From contig JACPCK010000037.1 in assembly GCA_016179845.1 (NCBI GenBank), positions 1 to 64,000 on the forward strand: a stretch of 64,000 nt of DNA. Reading direction: 5' to 3'. The stretch's first letter is position 1. Each line of letters opens with the position of its first letter. A program made the position numbers and the translations under genes. The stretch comes from Chloroflexota bacterium. Lineage in GTDB: Bacteria > Chloroflexota > Dehalococcoidia > Lucifugimonadales > JACPCK01. The notes beneath the pieces were generated by a model. The model did not search any database, was not told the DNA's origin, and was given only the letters and a program-made list of their open reading frames with translations. Below are positions 25,172 to 34,343 of the stretch, in pieces.

Positions 25172-25559
25172 GCAGCATCGGGGTCGCCGCAAGGGGGTAG
25201 CAACCTCGGGGAGCGGCCTGGCCTTTGGTGAGTACGGTCTGAAGGCGCTGGAGGCGGCCTGGCTGACGGCGCGGCAGATTGAGGCGGCGCGGCGGAGCAT
25301 CACCAGGCAGTTGAAGCGGGGAGGCCAGGTGTCTGTGCGGGTCTTCCCGGACAAGCCAGCGACGGCCAAGCCTCTGGAGACGAGGCAAGGGGGCGGCAAA
25401 GGGAATGTGGACCACTGGGTGGCGGTAGTGAAGCGGGGGCGTATGCTTTTCGAGATAGGCGGCGTAGGTGAAGAGCTGGCCACCGAGGCTTTAAAGCTGG
25501 CGGCAGCGAAGCTGCCCATCGCTACCCGGGTCGTGAGCCGGAGTGACATGCTGGAATAG
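25140..25559 (+). CDS. rplP: 50S ribosomal protein uL16
   Basis: 139 residues; organises the A-site tRNA region. GTG start at 25140 inside rpsC gives the expected N-terminus ([16 protein letters not shown]). Contains the conserved [21 protein letters not shown] segment. The overlap of 32 bp with rpsC is unusually long for this operon. Confidence 0.97.
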   Translation: MWQPKRVKYRKQHRGRRKGVATSGSGLAFGEYGLKALEAAWLTARQIEAARRSITRQLKRGGQVSVRVFPDKPATAKPLETRQGGGKGNVDHWVAVVKRGRMLFEIGGVGEELATEALKLAAAKLPIATRVVSRSDMLE

Positions 25560-25585
25560 TAATTGAAGGCATGGTGGATACATAG

Positions 25586-25789
25586 ATGGCTGATAAGAGC
25601 GTAGCCGAGCTTAAAGGGAAGACTGACGGGGAGCTGAGGGCCGAGTTGGACGCTACACAGCGGGAGCTAATGAACCTGCGGTTCCGCAAGGCGACCCGCC
25701 AGTTGGAAAACACCTCTGAGCTGCGGAAGGCGAGGAAGAGGATAGCCCGTATAAAGACGTTCCTCAGGGAGCGGGAGTTAGGGATTTGA
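25586..25789 (+). CDS. rpmC: 50S ribosomal protein uL29
   Basis: 67-residue helical hairpin protein next to uL23 at the tunnel exit. The LNLRFRKA-type motif appears as [15 protein letters not shown]. Stop overlaps the next start. Confidence 0.97.
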   Translation: MADKSVAELKGKTDGELRAELDATQRELMNLRFRKATRQLENTSELRKARKRIARIKTFLRERELGI

Positions 25790-26184
25790 AGAAGTCAGGG
25801 CGAAAGAGCCATGTCGGGCGAGTCATAGGCGACCGTATGCAGAAGACGGTGGTGGTGGCCGTGGAGTGGGCGCAGAGGCATCGCATCTACGGCAAGGCGG
25901 TGAGGCGGATCACGCGCTACTACGTTCACGCCGATGAGGGTCAGTGCAAGATGGGCGATATGGTGAGGATTGAGGCGGCCCGGCCCCTATCGCGCCTGAA
26001 GCGGTGGCGGGTGGTGGAGGTGGTGTCCAAGCGTGAGGTGGTGTCCATTGCGCCGGAGGAGATAGGGCGGGAGGTGGAGGAGCTGACGATGGGGGCCAAG
26101 GCAGAAGGGGAACCTGAGGGTGTAGCGGCGCCAGAGGCCACGGAGGGAGTCCAGGCTGACCAGCGGGAGGTGGATTCTCCGTGA
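25786..26184 (+). CDS. rpsQ: 30S ribosomal protein uS17 with C-terminal extension
   Basis: Primary 16S rRNA-binding protein. 132 residues, against about 85 typical: the OB-fold core ([17 protein letters not shown] to [11 protein letters not shown]) is complete and is followed by some 45 acidic, Ala/Glu-rich residues. The start is TTG 25786, overlapping the rpmC stop. The extension is probably disordered and its role is unknown. Confidence 0.96.
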   Translation: MKKSGRKSHVGRVIGDRMQKTVVVAVEWAQRHRIYGKAVRRITRYYVHADEGQCKMGDMVRIEAARPLSRLKRWRVVEVVSKREVVSIAPEEIGREVEELTMGAKAEGEPEGVAAPEATEGVQADQREVDSP

Positions 26185-26555
26185 TCTCCAGGTACACCAG
26201 GCTGAAGGTGGCCGACAACTCAGGGGCGCGGGTGATAATGTGTATCGGCATTCCGGGGACCAGCTACAGGCGGTATGCTGGGCTGGGGGATGTGATTGTG
26301 GCTGCGGTGAAGGAGGCCGTCCCGGCGGCTGCTGAGCCCGTACGGAAGGGGAAGGTAGTGAAGGCGGTGGTGGTGAGGATAAGGAGGGTTCATCGCCGAA
26401 CCGATGGGACGTACATACGGTTCGACGACAACGCTGCGGTGGTGTTGACGGACCAGGCCAACCCGCAGGGGACGAGGATCTTTGGTCCCGTAGCGCGGGA
26501 GCTAAGGGAGAAGAACTTTACCAAGATCGTGTCCCTGGCGCCGGAGGTGGTTTGA
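26181..26555 (+). CDS. rplN: 50S ribosomal protein uL14
   Basis: 124 residues; binds 23S rRNA at the intersubunit face and is the RsfS target. GTG start at 26181 overlaps rpsQ by 4 bp. The conserved [17 protein letters not shown] opening and [15 protein letters not shown] motif are present. Confidence 0.98.
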   Translation: MISRYTRLKVADNSGARVIMCIGIPGTSYRRYAGLGDVIVAAVKEAVPAAAEPVRKGKVVKAVVVRIRRVHRRTDGTYIRFDDNAAVVLTDQANPQGTRIFGPVARELREKNFTKIVSLAPEVV

Positions 26556-26875
26556 CCGTGGGGCTCAAGATACGTCGTGAGGATATGGTGGTGGTTATTG
26601 CCGGGAGGGACCGGGGGAAGAAGGGCAAGGTGCAGCGGGTTTTCCCTCGGGATGGGATGGTGATGGTGGAGGGGGTCAATATGGTGACGCGGCACCAGCG
26701 GGCCAGGCCTAACCTGAGGCAGGCGGGCAGGGTCCAGCAGGAGGTTGCGATCGGCGTGTCCAAGGTGATGCTGGTGTGCAAGCATTGTGATAAGGGGACA
26801 AGGGTGGGGTTCAGGCTGCTGGAGGGTGGGAAGAGGGTCCGGTACTGCAAGGAGTGCCAGGAGACCATTGACTAG
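26552..26875 (+). CDS. rplX: 50S ribosomal protein uL24, zinc-ribbon form
   Basis: 107-residue assembly initiator with a KOW motif (about residues 8-35). The C-terminal half has two CxxC pairs (CKHC and CKEC), indicating a zinc-binding form. The start is TTG 26552, overlapping rplN, or GTG 26558. Confidence 0.97.
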   Translation: MTVGLKIRREDMVVVIAGRDRGKKGKVQRVFPRDGMVMVEGVNMVTRHQRARPNLRQAGRVQQEVAIGVSKVMLVCKHCDKGTRVGFRLLEGGKRVRYCKECQETID

Positions 26876-26887
26876 AAGGGCTATGGT

Positions 26888-27685
26888 GTGATGGAGACTG
26901 AGGAGAGACCGAAGGGGGCCACTGGAAACAAGCCTTCTGTCAAGGCTGGGAAGGGCGTCTCGACCGAGGGGAAGGAGGCCAACGGGTCCAGGGGCAAGGC
27001 TCCCAAGGTTGAGGATGCCAAGGCACCTGCGTCTGGGGAAGGCGGCAAGCGGCCTGCTGGGCAGCGGGGCGGGCGGGGAGCGGCTCCGGCTCCGGTCCAG
27101 GCTGCCGTGGCTGCCGAGGGCAAGGCCACGGTTGTTCCCACGCCCCGGCTACTGGAGCGGTATCGCCGAGAGGCTGTACCGCTGATGGTGAGGGAGTTTA
27201 GCTACCGGAGCATCATGGAGGTGCCCCGGCTGGAGAAGGTGACGCTCAACATAGGCCTGGCGGAGGCCCTACAGAACGCCAAGGCTGTGGAGAATGCCCA
27301 GAGGGACCTGGTGCTTATAGCGGGGCAGAAGCCGGTGGAGACCAAGGCGAAGAAGGCGGTGGCCGCGTTCAAGCTGCGGCAGGGTCAGGTAATAGGTCTG
27401 CGGGTGACCCTGCGAGGCAAGCGGATGTGGTGGTTTCTGGACAAGCTGATGAGCGTGGCGTTGCCCAGGATCCGCGACTTTCGGGGGGTGCCCAGGACGA
27501 GCTTTAACACAGGCACCTACTCCCTGGGGTTGCGGGAGCAGGTGGTCTTTCCTGAGATCGAGTACAGTCAGATAGACAAGCTGCGGGGCCTTCAGGTGAA
27601 CGTGGTGACAACGGCGCGAAGCGCCAAGGAGGCGGAGAGGCTGCTGGAGGTGCTGGGGATGCCCTTTGAGCGTGCTGTGGTTTAG
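26888..27685 (+). CDS. rplE: 50S ribosomal protein uL5 with long N-terminal extension
   Basis: uL5 binds 5S rRNA and contacts tRNA and uS13. The core (PTPRLLERYRREAVP onward, about 180 residues) is canonical, with EVPRLEKVTLNIG and the GLREQVVFPEI motif. It is preceded by about 84 residues rich in Lys, Gly, Ala and Pro, giving 265 in total. No ATG, GTG or TTG in frame lies at the usual start; the closest is a GTG at residue 74. The open frame begins at GTG 26888/ATG 26891. Codon choice in the extension matches the operon, so it is probably translated. Confidence 0.95.
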   Translation: MMETEERPKGATGNKPSVKAGKGVSTEGKEANGSRGKAPKVEDAKAPASGEGGKRPAGQRGGRGAAPAPVQAAVAAEGKATVVPTPRLLERYRREAVPLMVREFSYRSIMEVPRLEKVTLNIGLAEALQNAKAVENAQRDLVLIAGQKPVETKAKKAVAAFKLRQGQVIGLRVTLRGKRMWWFLDKLMSVALPRIRDFRGVPRTSFNTGTYSLGLREQVVFPEIEYSQIDKLRGLQVNVVTTARSAKEAERLLEVLGMPFERAVV

Positions 27686-27726
27686 CATGAAGAGGCTCAG
27701 GCAGATGCGTCAGGAGAGGGAGTGAG

Positions 27727-27912
27727 ATGGCCAGGCGGGCTAAGATGATCGCCGCGATGAGGTCACCGAAGTTCAAGGTGAGGCAGAGGAACCGGTGCAA
27801 CCTTTGTGGCCGAGTGCGGGCCTACATCAGGCATTTTGGTCTTTGTCGAATCTGTTTTAGATACCTGGCCTTGAAGGGGGAGATCCCCGGGCTCAGGAAG
27901 GCTAGCTGGTAG
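27727..27912 (+). CDS. rpsN: 30S ribosomal protein uS14, zinc-binding (type Z)
   Basis: 61 residues, the short zinc form of uS14: C-x2-C (CNLC) and C-x2-C (CRIC) separated by 12 residues. The AGGAGAGGGAG ribosome site precedes ATG 27727. This C+ form is typical of Gram-positive and Chloroflexota-type ribosomes. Confidence 0.97.
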   Translation: MARRAKMIAAMRSPKFKVRQRNRCNLCGRVRAYIRHFGLCRICFRYLALKGEIPGLRKASW

Positions 27913-27923
27913 GAGGCAGGGCC

Positions 27924-28319
27924 ATGCCGGTTACAGACCCAATTGCTGACATGTTGACGAGGCTGAGGAACGCCCTCATGTTGAGGCGGGACACTGTGGC
28001 CATGCCCAGTTCCAGCATGAAGGTGGCCATTGCTGTGGTCCTGAAGGCGGAGGGTTTTCTAAGGGAGTACGAGGTGGTGGAAGGGGAGGGCCAGAAGGTA
28101 CTCAAGCTTTATCCGGGCTATCGGGGCCGGGAGCCGGTGATGAGGGGGGTGAGGCGTATCAGCAAGCCTGGCCTGCGGGTGTATGTGCAGCGGAAGGAGT
28201 TGCCGCGGACGATGGGAGGTGTGGGGGTAAGCATAGTTTCTACGCCTCAGGGCGTGATGACTGGGAAGGATGCATGGCACAAAGGGCTGGGAGGGGAGGT
28301 CCTGTGTGCCATCTGGTGA
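27924..28319 (+). CDS. rpsH: 30S ribosomal protein uS8
   Basis: 131 residues; binds helix 21 of 16S rRNA and in E. coli represses the spc operon. Conserved DPIADMLTRLRNA start and the GGVGVSIVSTPQGVMTGKDAWHKGLGGEVLCAIW end. Twelve bases after rpsN. Confidence 0.98.
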   Translation: MPVTDPIADMLTRLRNALMLRRDTVAMPSSSMKVAIAVVLKAEGFLREYEVVEGEGQKVLKLYPGYRGREPVMRGVRRISKPGLRVYVQRKELPRTMGGVGVSIVSTPQGVMTGKDAWHKGLGGEVLCAIW

Positions 28320-28325
28320 GGCGAG

Positions 28326-28871
28326 ATGTCTAAGGTAGGAAACAAGCCGATTGTGCTGCCCAAAGAGGTCCAGGTGCAGGTGGCTGGGGCTGAAGTTCAG
28401 GTGCAGGGCCTGCGGGGCGCCCTGAGCCTGCGGGTGCCCCCTGCGATAGCGGTGCGGCTGGACGACGGGAGCGTTGTGGTTGAGCGAAGCTCAGACCGGG
28501 ACGAGGTGAAGGCCCTGCACGGGACGATGCGAAGTCTGCTGAACAATATGATCTTAGGGGTGAGCATCGGATATCAGAAAGCCCTAGAGATAGTGGGGGT
28601 GGGCTTTCGGGCCCAGCAGGCTGGAGAAGGGGTGATCCTCCAGGTGGGGTTTTCGCACCCGGTAGAGTTGAAGGCTATCGAGGGGGTCAAGATTCAGGTA
28701 GAGAACCCTGCGCGGGTAGTCGTATCGGGGGTGGACAAGCAGAGGGTGGGGGAGATGGCGGCCAGGATCAGGGCTGTGCATCCCCCGGACCATTACAAAG
28801 GAAAGGGTGTGCGCTACGCCGGTGAGGTGGTCCGCCTGAAGCCCGGCAAGGCGGCGGCGAAGAAGGCCTAA
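28326..28871 (+). CDS. rplF: 50S ribosomal protein uL6
   Basis: 181 residues with two tandem RNA-binding domains; sits by the sarcin-ricin loop. The ending [30 protein letters not shown] has the conserved YKGKG(I/V)RY motif. Six bases after rpsH. Confidence 0.98.
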   Translation: MSKVGNKPIVLPKEVQVQVAGAEVQVQGLRGALSLRVPPAIAVRLDDGSVVVERSSDRDEVKALHGTMRSLLNNMILGVSIGYQKALEIVGVGFRAQQAGEGVILQVGFSHPVELKAIEGVKIQVENPARVVVSGVDKQRVGEMAARIRAVHPPDHYKGKGVRYAGEVVRLKPGKAAAKKA

Positions 28872-28882
28872 CTGGGGGGAAG

Positions 28883-29263
28883 ATGGCTACAGTCAGGTAC
28901 GGTTCAGGGGTACGAAAGGCCAGGACTACGAAGGCCAAGCGCCTAGTACGTCACATAAGGCTGAGGAAGAAGGTGACGGGGGGCGATGACAGGCCACGCC
29001 TTGCAGTGTTCCGTAGTCTGAAGCACATATATGCCCAGGTCATCGACGACGGCAGGGGCGTGACGCTGGTGGCGGCGTGCAGCCGAGAGGTGTCTGAGAA
29101 GAAGAAGAAGACGGAGGTAGCGAAGCTGGTGGGGGCGCTGCTGGCCCGGCGGGCTGGGGCAGCAGGTGTGGGCTCTGTTGTGTTTGACCGAGGGGGCTAC
29201 AAGTACCACGGTCGTGTGAAGGCCCTGGCTGAAGGAGCAAGGGAGGGAGGTCTTAATTTCTAG
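28883..29263 (+). CDS. rplR: 50S ribosomal protein uL18
   Basis: 126 residues; binds 5S rRNA with uL5. Basic N-terminus and the [18 protein letters not shown] core are canonical, as is the [26 protein letters not shown] end. Its stop overlaps the rpsE start by one base. Confidence 0.98.
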   Translation: MATVRYGSGVRKARTTKAKRLVRHIRLRKKVTGGDDRPRLAVFRSLKHIYAQVIDDGRGVTLVAACSREVSEKKKKTEVAKLVGALLARRAGAAGVGSVVFDRGGYKYHGRVKALAEGAREGGLNF

Positions 29264-29790
29264 TGATGACTCTGACGCGTACGGTGGGGGCTTCTCAGGT
29301 TGGACCGGAAGGGCAGCAATTCAACGAGAGGGTGGTGCACATACGCCGTGTGTCCAAGGTCGTGGCGGGGGGTAAGCACCTGCGGTTCAACGCTCTGGTG
29401 GTGGTGGGGGATGGTCGGGGAAGAGTAGGGATGGGGATGGGCAAGGCGGATGCGGTGCCTGACGCGGTGCGGAAGGGGGCGGCCCAGGCCAGAAAGAACC
29501 TGGTAACGATGCCATTGAGAGGAACAACGATACCCCACGAGGTGTTAGGTGTCTTTGGTGCGTCTCGGGTGATCCTGAAGCCGGCCGCGCCGGGAACGGG
29601 GGTGATTGCGGGGGCCTCTGTAAGGGCGGTTGTGGAGCTGGCGGGCGTAAAGGACATTCTTACCAAGGCTCTAGGCAGCACAAACCCCGTCAATCTGGTG
29701 AAGGCCTGTATGGAGGCGCTCTCTCAACTGACGGCGCCGGCTGGGAGCCAGGGCCCAGCCGAAGGGCGTTTAGGGCGGGTTGGCCTGTAG
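29263..29790 (+). CDS. rpsE: 30S ribosomal protein uS5
   Basis: 175 residues; decoding-fidelity protein at the mRNA entry tunnel. The double-stranded RNA-binding motif ([39 protein letters not shown]) and the catalytic-type [13 protein letters not shown] fold are intact. GTG 29263 or ATG 29266. In most operons rpmD follows; here only 30 bp separate rpsE from rplO, so rpmD is absent. Confidence 0.98.
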   Translation: MMTLTRTVGASQVGPEGQQFNERVVHIRRVSKVVAGGKHLRFNALVVVGDGRGRVGMGMGKADAVPDAVRKGAAQARKNLVTMPLRGTTIPHEVLGVFGASRVILKPAAPGTGVIAGASVRAVVELAGVKDILTKALGSTNPVNLVKACMEALSQLTAPAGSQGPAEGRLGRVGL

Positions 29791-29820
29791 AGGAATGAGG
29801 AGGCCGATAGGCGGTAGGAG

Positions 29821-30303
29821 ATGGTGAAGCAGCACGAGTTGAGGGCTCCTGAGGGGGCCCGAAGGAAAAGCAGGCGGGTAGGAAGAGGGGATGGCAGCGG
29901 CCGCGGGAGCTACTCAGGCCGCGGGATAAAGGGGCAGAAGTCCCGCTCTGGGGAGATGAAGGCCCGCCCCGGCTTCGAGGGAGGCCAGCTCCCTCTGGCG
30001 GTGCGTTTACCTACGAAGAGGGGGTTCGCTAACATCTTTCACAAGGAGTACCAGGAGGTGAACGTGGGGAGGCTGGCGGTGTTCCCGCCGGGCTTCCAGG
30101 TGGACCCGGCCCAACTTTTGGAGAAGGGCCTCATCAAGGAATTGAAGCTGCTGGTGAAGATCTTGGGTGAAGGGGAGATGCGGGGTCCCCTAACGGTGCG
30201 GGCGCACAGGTTTACAGCATCGGCGCGGCGCAAGATAGAGGAGGCGGGGGGACGGGTGGAGGAGATGGCGTTAGTGAGGAGAGGGATTGCGACAGGTAGC
30301 TAG
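29821..30303 (+). CDS. rplO: 50S ribosomal protein uL15
   Basis: 160 residues; late assembly protein. The Gly/Arg-rich N-terminal arm (KSRRVGRGDGSGRGSYSGRGIKGQKSR) and GFEGGQLPLAVRLPTKRGF motif are conserved. Preceded by GCGGTAGGAG. Overlaps secY by 17 bp if secY starts at the TTG. Confidence 0.98.
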   Translation: MVKQHELRAPEGARRKSRRVGRGDGSGRGSYSGRGIKGQKSRSGEMKARPGFEGGQLPLAVRLPTKRGFANIFHKEYQEVNVGRLAVFPPGFQVDPAQLLEKGLIKELKLLVKILGEGEMRGPLTVRAHRFTASARRKIEEAGGRVEEMALVRRGIATGS

Positions 30304-31621
30304 CAGGGCTGAGGCGCAGCGGCCTGCCCTGATTCAGGCCATGATTGACGCCTTCCGGGTGCCGGACCTGCGGGCGCGGATACTATTCACGCTGGCGATG
30401 CTGGTGATATTCCGCTTTGTGGCCCACGTTCCTGTGCCGGGGGTGGACAGGGAAACGCTGCGGAGCGTCTTCAGTGGAAACCAGTTTCTGGGGCTGCTGG
30501 ACCTCTTCAGTGGGGGTGCGCTGCGGAACCTGAGCGTGGCAGCCATGGGGGTGTACCCCTACATAACGGCCTCCATCGTGATGCAGCTTCTGGTGCCTAT
30601 TGTGCCGCAGCTCAAGGCGCTCTCCAAGGAAGGGGACCTAGGCCGCCAGAAGATTAACCAGATAACCCACTGGATCACGGTGCCCATCGCCATTCTGCAG
30701 GCCTACGGGCAGTTGTTTGTGCTACAGCAGGCGGGGGCGGTGAGTGGGGTTGGGCTTGGTGCGGGCACTCTGCTGCCTACCGTGTCCATGATCATGTCCA
30801 TGACAGCGGGGACCATGTTTCTGGTGTGGCTTGGGGAGCTGATAACGGAGCGCGGGATAGGGAACGGGGTGTCGATCATCATCTTTGGGGGTATTGTAGC
30901 CAACCTGCCCCAGATGATGGGTCAGGTGCTGAACGAGAGGGGCAATCTGGCTGGGGTGATGCTTCTGGTGGTGATGGGGGTGGCGATTGTCTATCTCATC
31001 GTGATGTTTACGGAGGCCCAGCGGAAGATCCCAGTCCAGTACGGGCGGGTCGTGTTCCGGGGAGGGCAGATGATGCGTGGTGGTGGGAGCACCTATCTTC
31101 CATTGAGGGTGAACTCGGCGGGCATGATCCCTCTGATCTTCGCCTTCTCCATACTGATCCTGCCGGGGACCGTGGCGAACTACTTCATGGCCTCCCAGAG
31201 CGGGTTCGTGGCCCGGCTGGCGGCGTCCTTGGTGCGGGCCTTTGACGGGAGCCACTGGTTCTACTGGCTGATGGTGTTCATCTTCGTTGTAGTCTTCACA
31301 TTTTTCTATGCGCTGGTGATGTTTTCCCAGCAGAATCTGGCGGAGAACCTGCAAAAGAGTGGCGGCTTTATCCCGGGGGTGAGGCCCGGGCGGCCCACCC
31401 AGGAGTACCTGATGCAGGTGTTGGTGAGGATAACCTGGGGTGGGGCCCTGTTCCTGGGCTTTGTGGCCGTGACCCCTTTCTTTGCCAAGCTGGTCACCGG
31501 TGTGAGCGCCATCCAGTTGAGCAGCACTGCCGTGCTGATCGTGGTGGGTGTGGCGCTGGACACCATGAGGCAGTTGGAGTCCCAGTTGCTGATGCGCCGA
31601 TACGAAGGTTTTATCAGGTAG
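30287..31621 (+). CDS. secY: Protein translocase subunit SecY
   Basis: Channel subunit of the Sec translocon in the cytoplasmic membrane. 444 residues with ten predicted helices; the plug region follows PVPGVD, and the cytoplasmic loop ITERGIGNGVSIIIFGGI and the QGGRVRGGGSTYLPLRVN-type segment are present. The start is TTG 30287 behind AGGAGAGGGA, or ATG 30341, which would give a shorter N-terminus. As in most bacteria it sits between rplO and adk. SecE and SecG are not in the window. Confidence 0.97.
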   Translation: MRQVASRAEAQRPALIQAMIDAFRVPDLRARILFTLAMLVIFRFVAHVPVPGVDRETLRSVFSGNQFLGLLDLFSGGALRNLSVAAMGVYPYITASIVMQLLVPIVPQLKALSKEGDLGRQKINQITHWITVPIAILQAYGQLFVLQQAGAVSGVGLGAGTLLPTVSMIMSMTAGTMFLVWLGELITERGIGNGVSIIIFGGIVANLPQMMGQVLNERGNLAGVMLLVVMGVAIVYLIVMFTEAQRKIPVQYGRVVFRGGQMMRGGGSTYLPLRVNSAGMIPLIFAFSILILPGTVANYFMASQSGFVARLAASLVRAFDGSHWFYWLMVFIFVVVFTFFYALVMFSQQNLAENLQKSGGFIPGVRPGRPTQEYLMQVLVRITWGGALFLGFVAVTPFFAKLVTGVSAIQLSSTAVLIVVGVALDTMRQLESQLLMRRYEGFIR

Positions 31622-31628
31622 CGGGAAG

Positions 31629-32291
31629 ATGAGGATAGTTCTTTTGGGCCCCCCAGGGGCGGGCAAGGGTACTCAGGCGCAGGTCCTTTCCGAGAAGGTG
31701 GGTGTTCCCCATGTGGCCTCGGGGGACCTGTTGCGGGAGCATCGGGCCCGGGGGACCGAGTTGGGCAAGGCGGCCAGCCGGTACATGGACAAGGGGCTGC
31801 TGGTGCCGGATGAGGTGCTGATACCCATGGTCATGGAGAGGATAGCCAGGCCGGACTGCCGGAAGGGGTTTGTGCTGGACGGTTTTCCGCGGACCCTGGA
31901 GCAGGCGCGGGTCCTGGACAGGGGGCTGGAGGTGAGGGGTACGGGCCTGGATATGGTGCTGCACCTGAAGGTCTCGGAGGAGGAGCTGACGAAGCGGCTT
32001 GGGGGCCGCCTGACGTGCCGGAGCTGCCAGGCGCCCTACCATCAGGTGAGTGCGCCGCCTCGGGTTGCGGGCCGGTGTGACCGCTGCGGTGGGGAGCTTT
32101 ATCAGAGGAGTGATGAGACGGCAGAGGCGCTGCGGACCCGTTTCCGTGTCTTTTGGGAGCAGACGGAGCCGCTTGTGGAGTATTACAAGGGTAGGGGCAA
32201 GCTGGCAGAGGTGGATGGAGAGAGGTCTATTGAGGCTGTGGGGCAGAGTATGCTGGAGGCGGCCAGGGCCAGTAGACAGGTAAACCGGTAA
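31629..32291 (+). CDS. adk: Adenylate kinase, zinc-LID type
   Basis: Balances AMP, ADP and ATP. 220 residues: P-loop GPPGAGKGT (7-15), the DGFPRT motif, and a LID domain with four zinc-ligand Cys (C130, C133, C150, C153), as in Gram-positive and thermophilic enzymes. It is cotranscribed between secY and map. Confidence 0.97.
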   Translation: MRIVLLGPPGAGKGTQAQVLSEKVGVPHVASGDLLREHRARGTELGKAASRYMDKGLLVPDEVLIPMVMERIARPDCRKGFVLDGFPRTLEQARVLDRGLEVRGTGLDMVLHLKVSEEELTKRLGGRLTCRSCQAPYHQVSAPPRVAGRCDRCGGELYQRSDETAEALRTRFRVFWEQTEPLVEYYKGRGKLAEVDGERSIEAVGQSMLEAARASRQVNR

Positions 32292-32305
32292 GAGTGGGAG
32301 ATGGG

Positions 32306-33124
32306 ATGAGGCTGATAAACCGGACGGCGGAAGCCCAAGAGAGGGGTAGGACGGTGGTTGCGGGGATTCCGATCAAGTCGCCGCGGGAGCTGGAGTACAT
32401 GCGCCAGGCGGGGCAGGTGGTGGCGGCGGTTCTGGGGCTGCTGGAGAGGTCTGTGGAGCCGGGGATGAGGACCCGGGACCTGGACACGCTGGTGCGGCAG
32501 GAGATAAGGCGACTGGGGGCCAAGCCGGCCTTTCTGGGATACAAAGGGTTCCCGGCGACGATCTGTGTGTCTATCAACAACGAGATAGTGCATGGGATAC
32601 CGGGGGATCGAGTGGTGAGGAAGGGTGACCTAGTGAGTCTAGATGCGGGGGCCATCGTCTCGGGCTTCTACGCCGACGGCGCCATAACGGTGGGTGTGGG
32701 CTCTATCGGCCGGGAGGAGCGGGCCCTGATAGATGTAACGCGGGAAGCCCTGGAGAGGGCGGTGGCGCTGTGCCGGGACGGGGTACGGATAGGAGACCTG
32801 GGCCACGCCGTCCAGTCCTTGGCAGAGGGGCGGGGCTACTCGGTAGTGAGGGAGTACGTGGGCCACGGGGTTGGCCGGGCCCTGCATGAGGAGCCGAGCA
32901 TCCCCAACTTCGGGACGCCTGGCATGGGGGTCACGCTGAGGAAAGGGATGGTGATCGCCATTGAGCCGATGGTGAACCTTGGTGGCTGGCGGACGGCCCT
33001 TATGGATGATGACTGGACGGTGGTGACGGCAGACGGGAGTCTTTCGGCCCATTTTGAGCACACGGTGGCCATTGGCGAAGACGGGGCCGAGGTGCTAACG
33101 CGGCTAAACGGCGAGGGCAGGTAG
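32306..33124 (+). CDS. map: Methionine aminopeptidase type I
   Basis: Removes the initiator Met from nascent proteins. From ATG 32306 it has 272 residues; five metal ligands are visible: D113, D124, the His in [12 protein letters not shown], the Glu in IEPMV and the Glu in FEHTVAI. The N-terminus carries about 20 residues before the core. GGGAG lies 5 bp before ATG 32306; a GTG at 32294 is an alternative. Located as usual between adk and infA. Confidence 0.96.
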   Translation: MRLINRTAEAQERGRTVVAGIPIKSPRELEYMRQAGQVVAAVLGLLERSVEPGMRTRDLDTLVRQEIRRLGAKPAFLGYKGFPATICVSINNEIVHGIPGDRVVRKGDLVSLDAGAIVSGFYADGAITVGVGSIGREERALIDVTREALERAVALCRDGVRIGDLGHAVQSLAEGRGYSVVREYVGHGVGRALHEEPSIPNFGTPGMGVTLRKGMVIAIEPMVNLGGWRTALMDDDWTVVTADGSLSAHFEHTVAIGEDGAEVLTRLNGEGR

Positions 33125-33131
33125 GAGCGGT

Positions 33132-33356
33132 ATGGTAAGTGAGAGGGAGAGGATAGAGGTCGAGGGGAAGGTAATGGAATCGCTGCCGAACGCTATGTTC
33201 AAGGTAGATCTGGCCAACGGGCACCGGGTGCTGGCCCATGCTTCGGGCAAGATGAGGAAGAACTTTATTCGCATCCTTCCGGGCGACAGGGTTTTGGTGG
33301 AGCTATCGCCCTATGACCTGAGCCGTGGAAGGGTGACCTATCGTTTCAAGGACTAG
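33132..33356 (+). CDS. infA: Translation initiation factor IF-1
   Basis: 74-residue OB-fold factor that blocks the ribosomal A site during initiation. Contains the conserved [44 protein letters not shown] sequence. Eight bases after map. Confidence 0.98.
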   Translation: MVSERERIEVEGKVMESLPNAMFKVDLANGHRVLAHASGKMRKNFIRILPGDRVLVELSPYDLSRGRVTYRFKD

Positions 33357-33363
33357 GTGAGGG

Positions 33364-33477
33364 ATGAAGGTCAAGGCATCGGTGAAGCGGCGCTGTGAGA
33401 AGTGCAAGGTGGTGAGGAGGAAGGGCGTACTCTACATCATATGTCAGACCCCCCGCCACAAGCAGCGGCAAGGGTAG
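33364..33477 (+). CDS. rpmJ: 50S ribosomal protein bL36, zinc-binding
   Basis: ATG 33364 to TAG 33477 encodes 37 residues, the classic bL36: [14 protein letters not shown] start and a CCCH zinc set (C11, C14, C27, H32). It lies 8 bp after infA and before rpsM, its standard place. Easily missed because it is so short. Confidence 0.97.
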   Translation: MKVKASVKRRCEKCKVVRRKGVLYIICQTPRHKQRQG

Positions 33478-33492
33478 GGGAAGGAGGTTGTT

Positions 33493-33876
33493 ATGGCCAT
33501 CATTGCAGGTGTGAACTTACCGGATGGCAAGCGGATGGAGATAGCCCTATCGCGCCTCTACGGGGTTGGGAGGACCAACGCCCAGGCCATAGCGCGCAAG
33601 CTGGGGATCGAGGGGAACCCCAAGATGAGGGAGCTGAGGGAGGAGCAACTGGCGCGAATCCGGGAGGTGCTGGACCGGGAATACAGGGTAGAAGGGGCGC
33701 TGAGGCAGACGGTGCAGCGGGACATCCGGAGGAAGATAGAGATTGGCTGCTATCAGGGGCATCGGCACCGGCTGGGGCTGCCGGTGCGGGGGCAGCGGAC
33801 GCGGACCAACGCCAGGAGCCGTAAGGGGCTCAGGAAGACGGTGGCGGGCCGCCGCCGGACGGCAGCCAAGAAGTAG
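33493..33876 (+). CDS. rpsM: 30S ribosomal protein uS13
   Basis: 127 residues; bridges the subunits and contacts P-site tRNA through its basic tail. IAGVNLPDGKRMEIALSRLYGVGRTNA (helix-two-turn-helix) and GLPVRGQRTRTNARSRKG are conserved. A GGAAGGAGG ribosome site precedes the ATG. Confidence 0.98.
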   Translation: MAIIAGVNLPDGKRMEIALSRLYGVGRTNAQAIARKLGIEGNPKMRELREEQLARIREVLDREYRVEGALRQTVQRDIRRKIEIGCYQGHRHRLGLPVRGQRTRTNARSRKGLRKTVAGRRRTAAKK

Positions 33877-33927
33877 CCTGGCCTTGTTTGGGTTATGGCC
33901 GATAGATTAGAGAGGAAGGGAGAGCCA

Positions 33928-34311
33928 ATGGCCAAAGAGCGAGCCAGGAGGCGGGAGAGGAAGCAGATTGTCCTGGGGCGGGCGTACATAAAGTCCACCT
34001 TCAATAACACTGTCGTGACGTTAACGGACCCGAGAGGCAACATCATAGGGTTTGGCAGTGCGGGAGCGGCGGGTTTCAAGGGGTCCCGCAAGGGGACGGC
34101 ATTTGCGGCGCAGAGGGCGGCGGAGCTGGCGGGCAGGAAGGGTGCGGATGTGGGGCTAAGGCAGGTGGACGTTTTCATCAAGGGCCCTGGGGCGGGAAGA
34201 GAGGCGGCCATTCGATCCCTTCAGGCTATGGGTATTCAGATCAACAGCATAAGAGATGTAACGCCAATACCCCACAACGGGTGCCGGCCGCCGAGGCGGC
34301 GGCGAGTCTAG
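33928..34311 (+). CDS. rpsK: 30S ribosomal protein uS11
   Basis: 127 residues from ATG 33928, preceded by AAGGGAGAG; the frame is open back to ATG 33895 but the extra residues are unlike the family. Platform protein in the Shine-Dalgarno helix region. Conserved [16 protein letters not shown] and the [19 protein letters not shown] end. Confidence 0.97.
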   Translation: MAKERARRRERKQIVLGRAYIKSTFNNTVVTLTDPRGNIIGFGSAGAAGFKGSRKGTAFAAQRAAELAGRKGADVGLRQVDVFIKGPGAGREAAIRSLQAMGIQINSIRDVTPIPHNGCRPPRRRRV

Positions 34312-34343
34312 AGGGCGCCAGATGGGGATAGAGGGAAGGTGCC

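Noticed and set aside
27687-27725. 12-codon ORF between rplE and rpsN
   Set aside because: Too short to distinguish from chance, with no sign of function.
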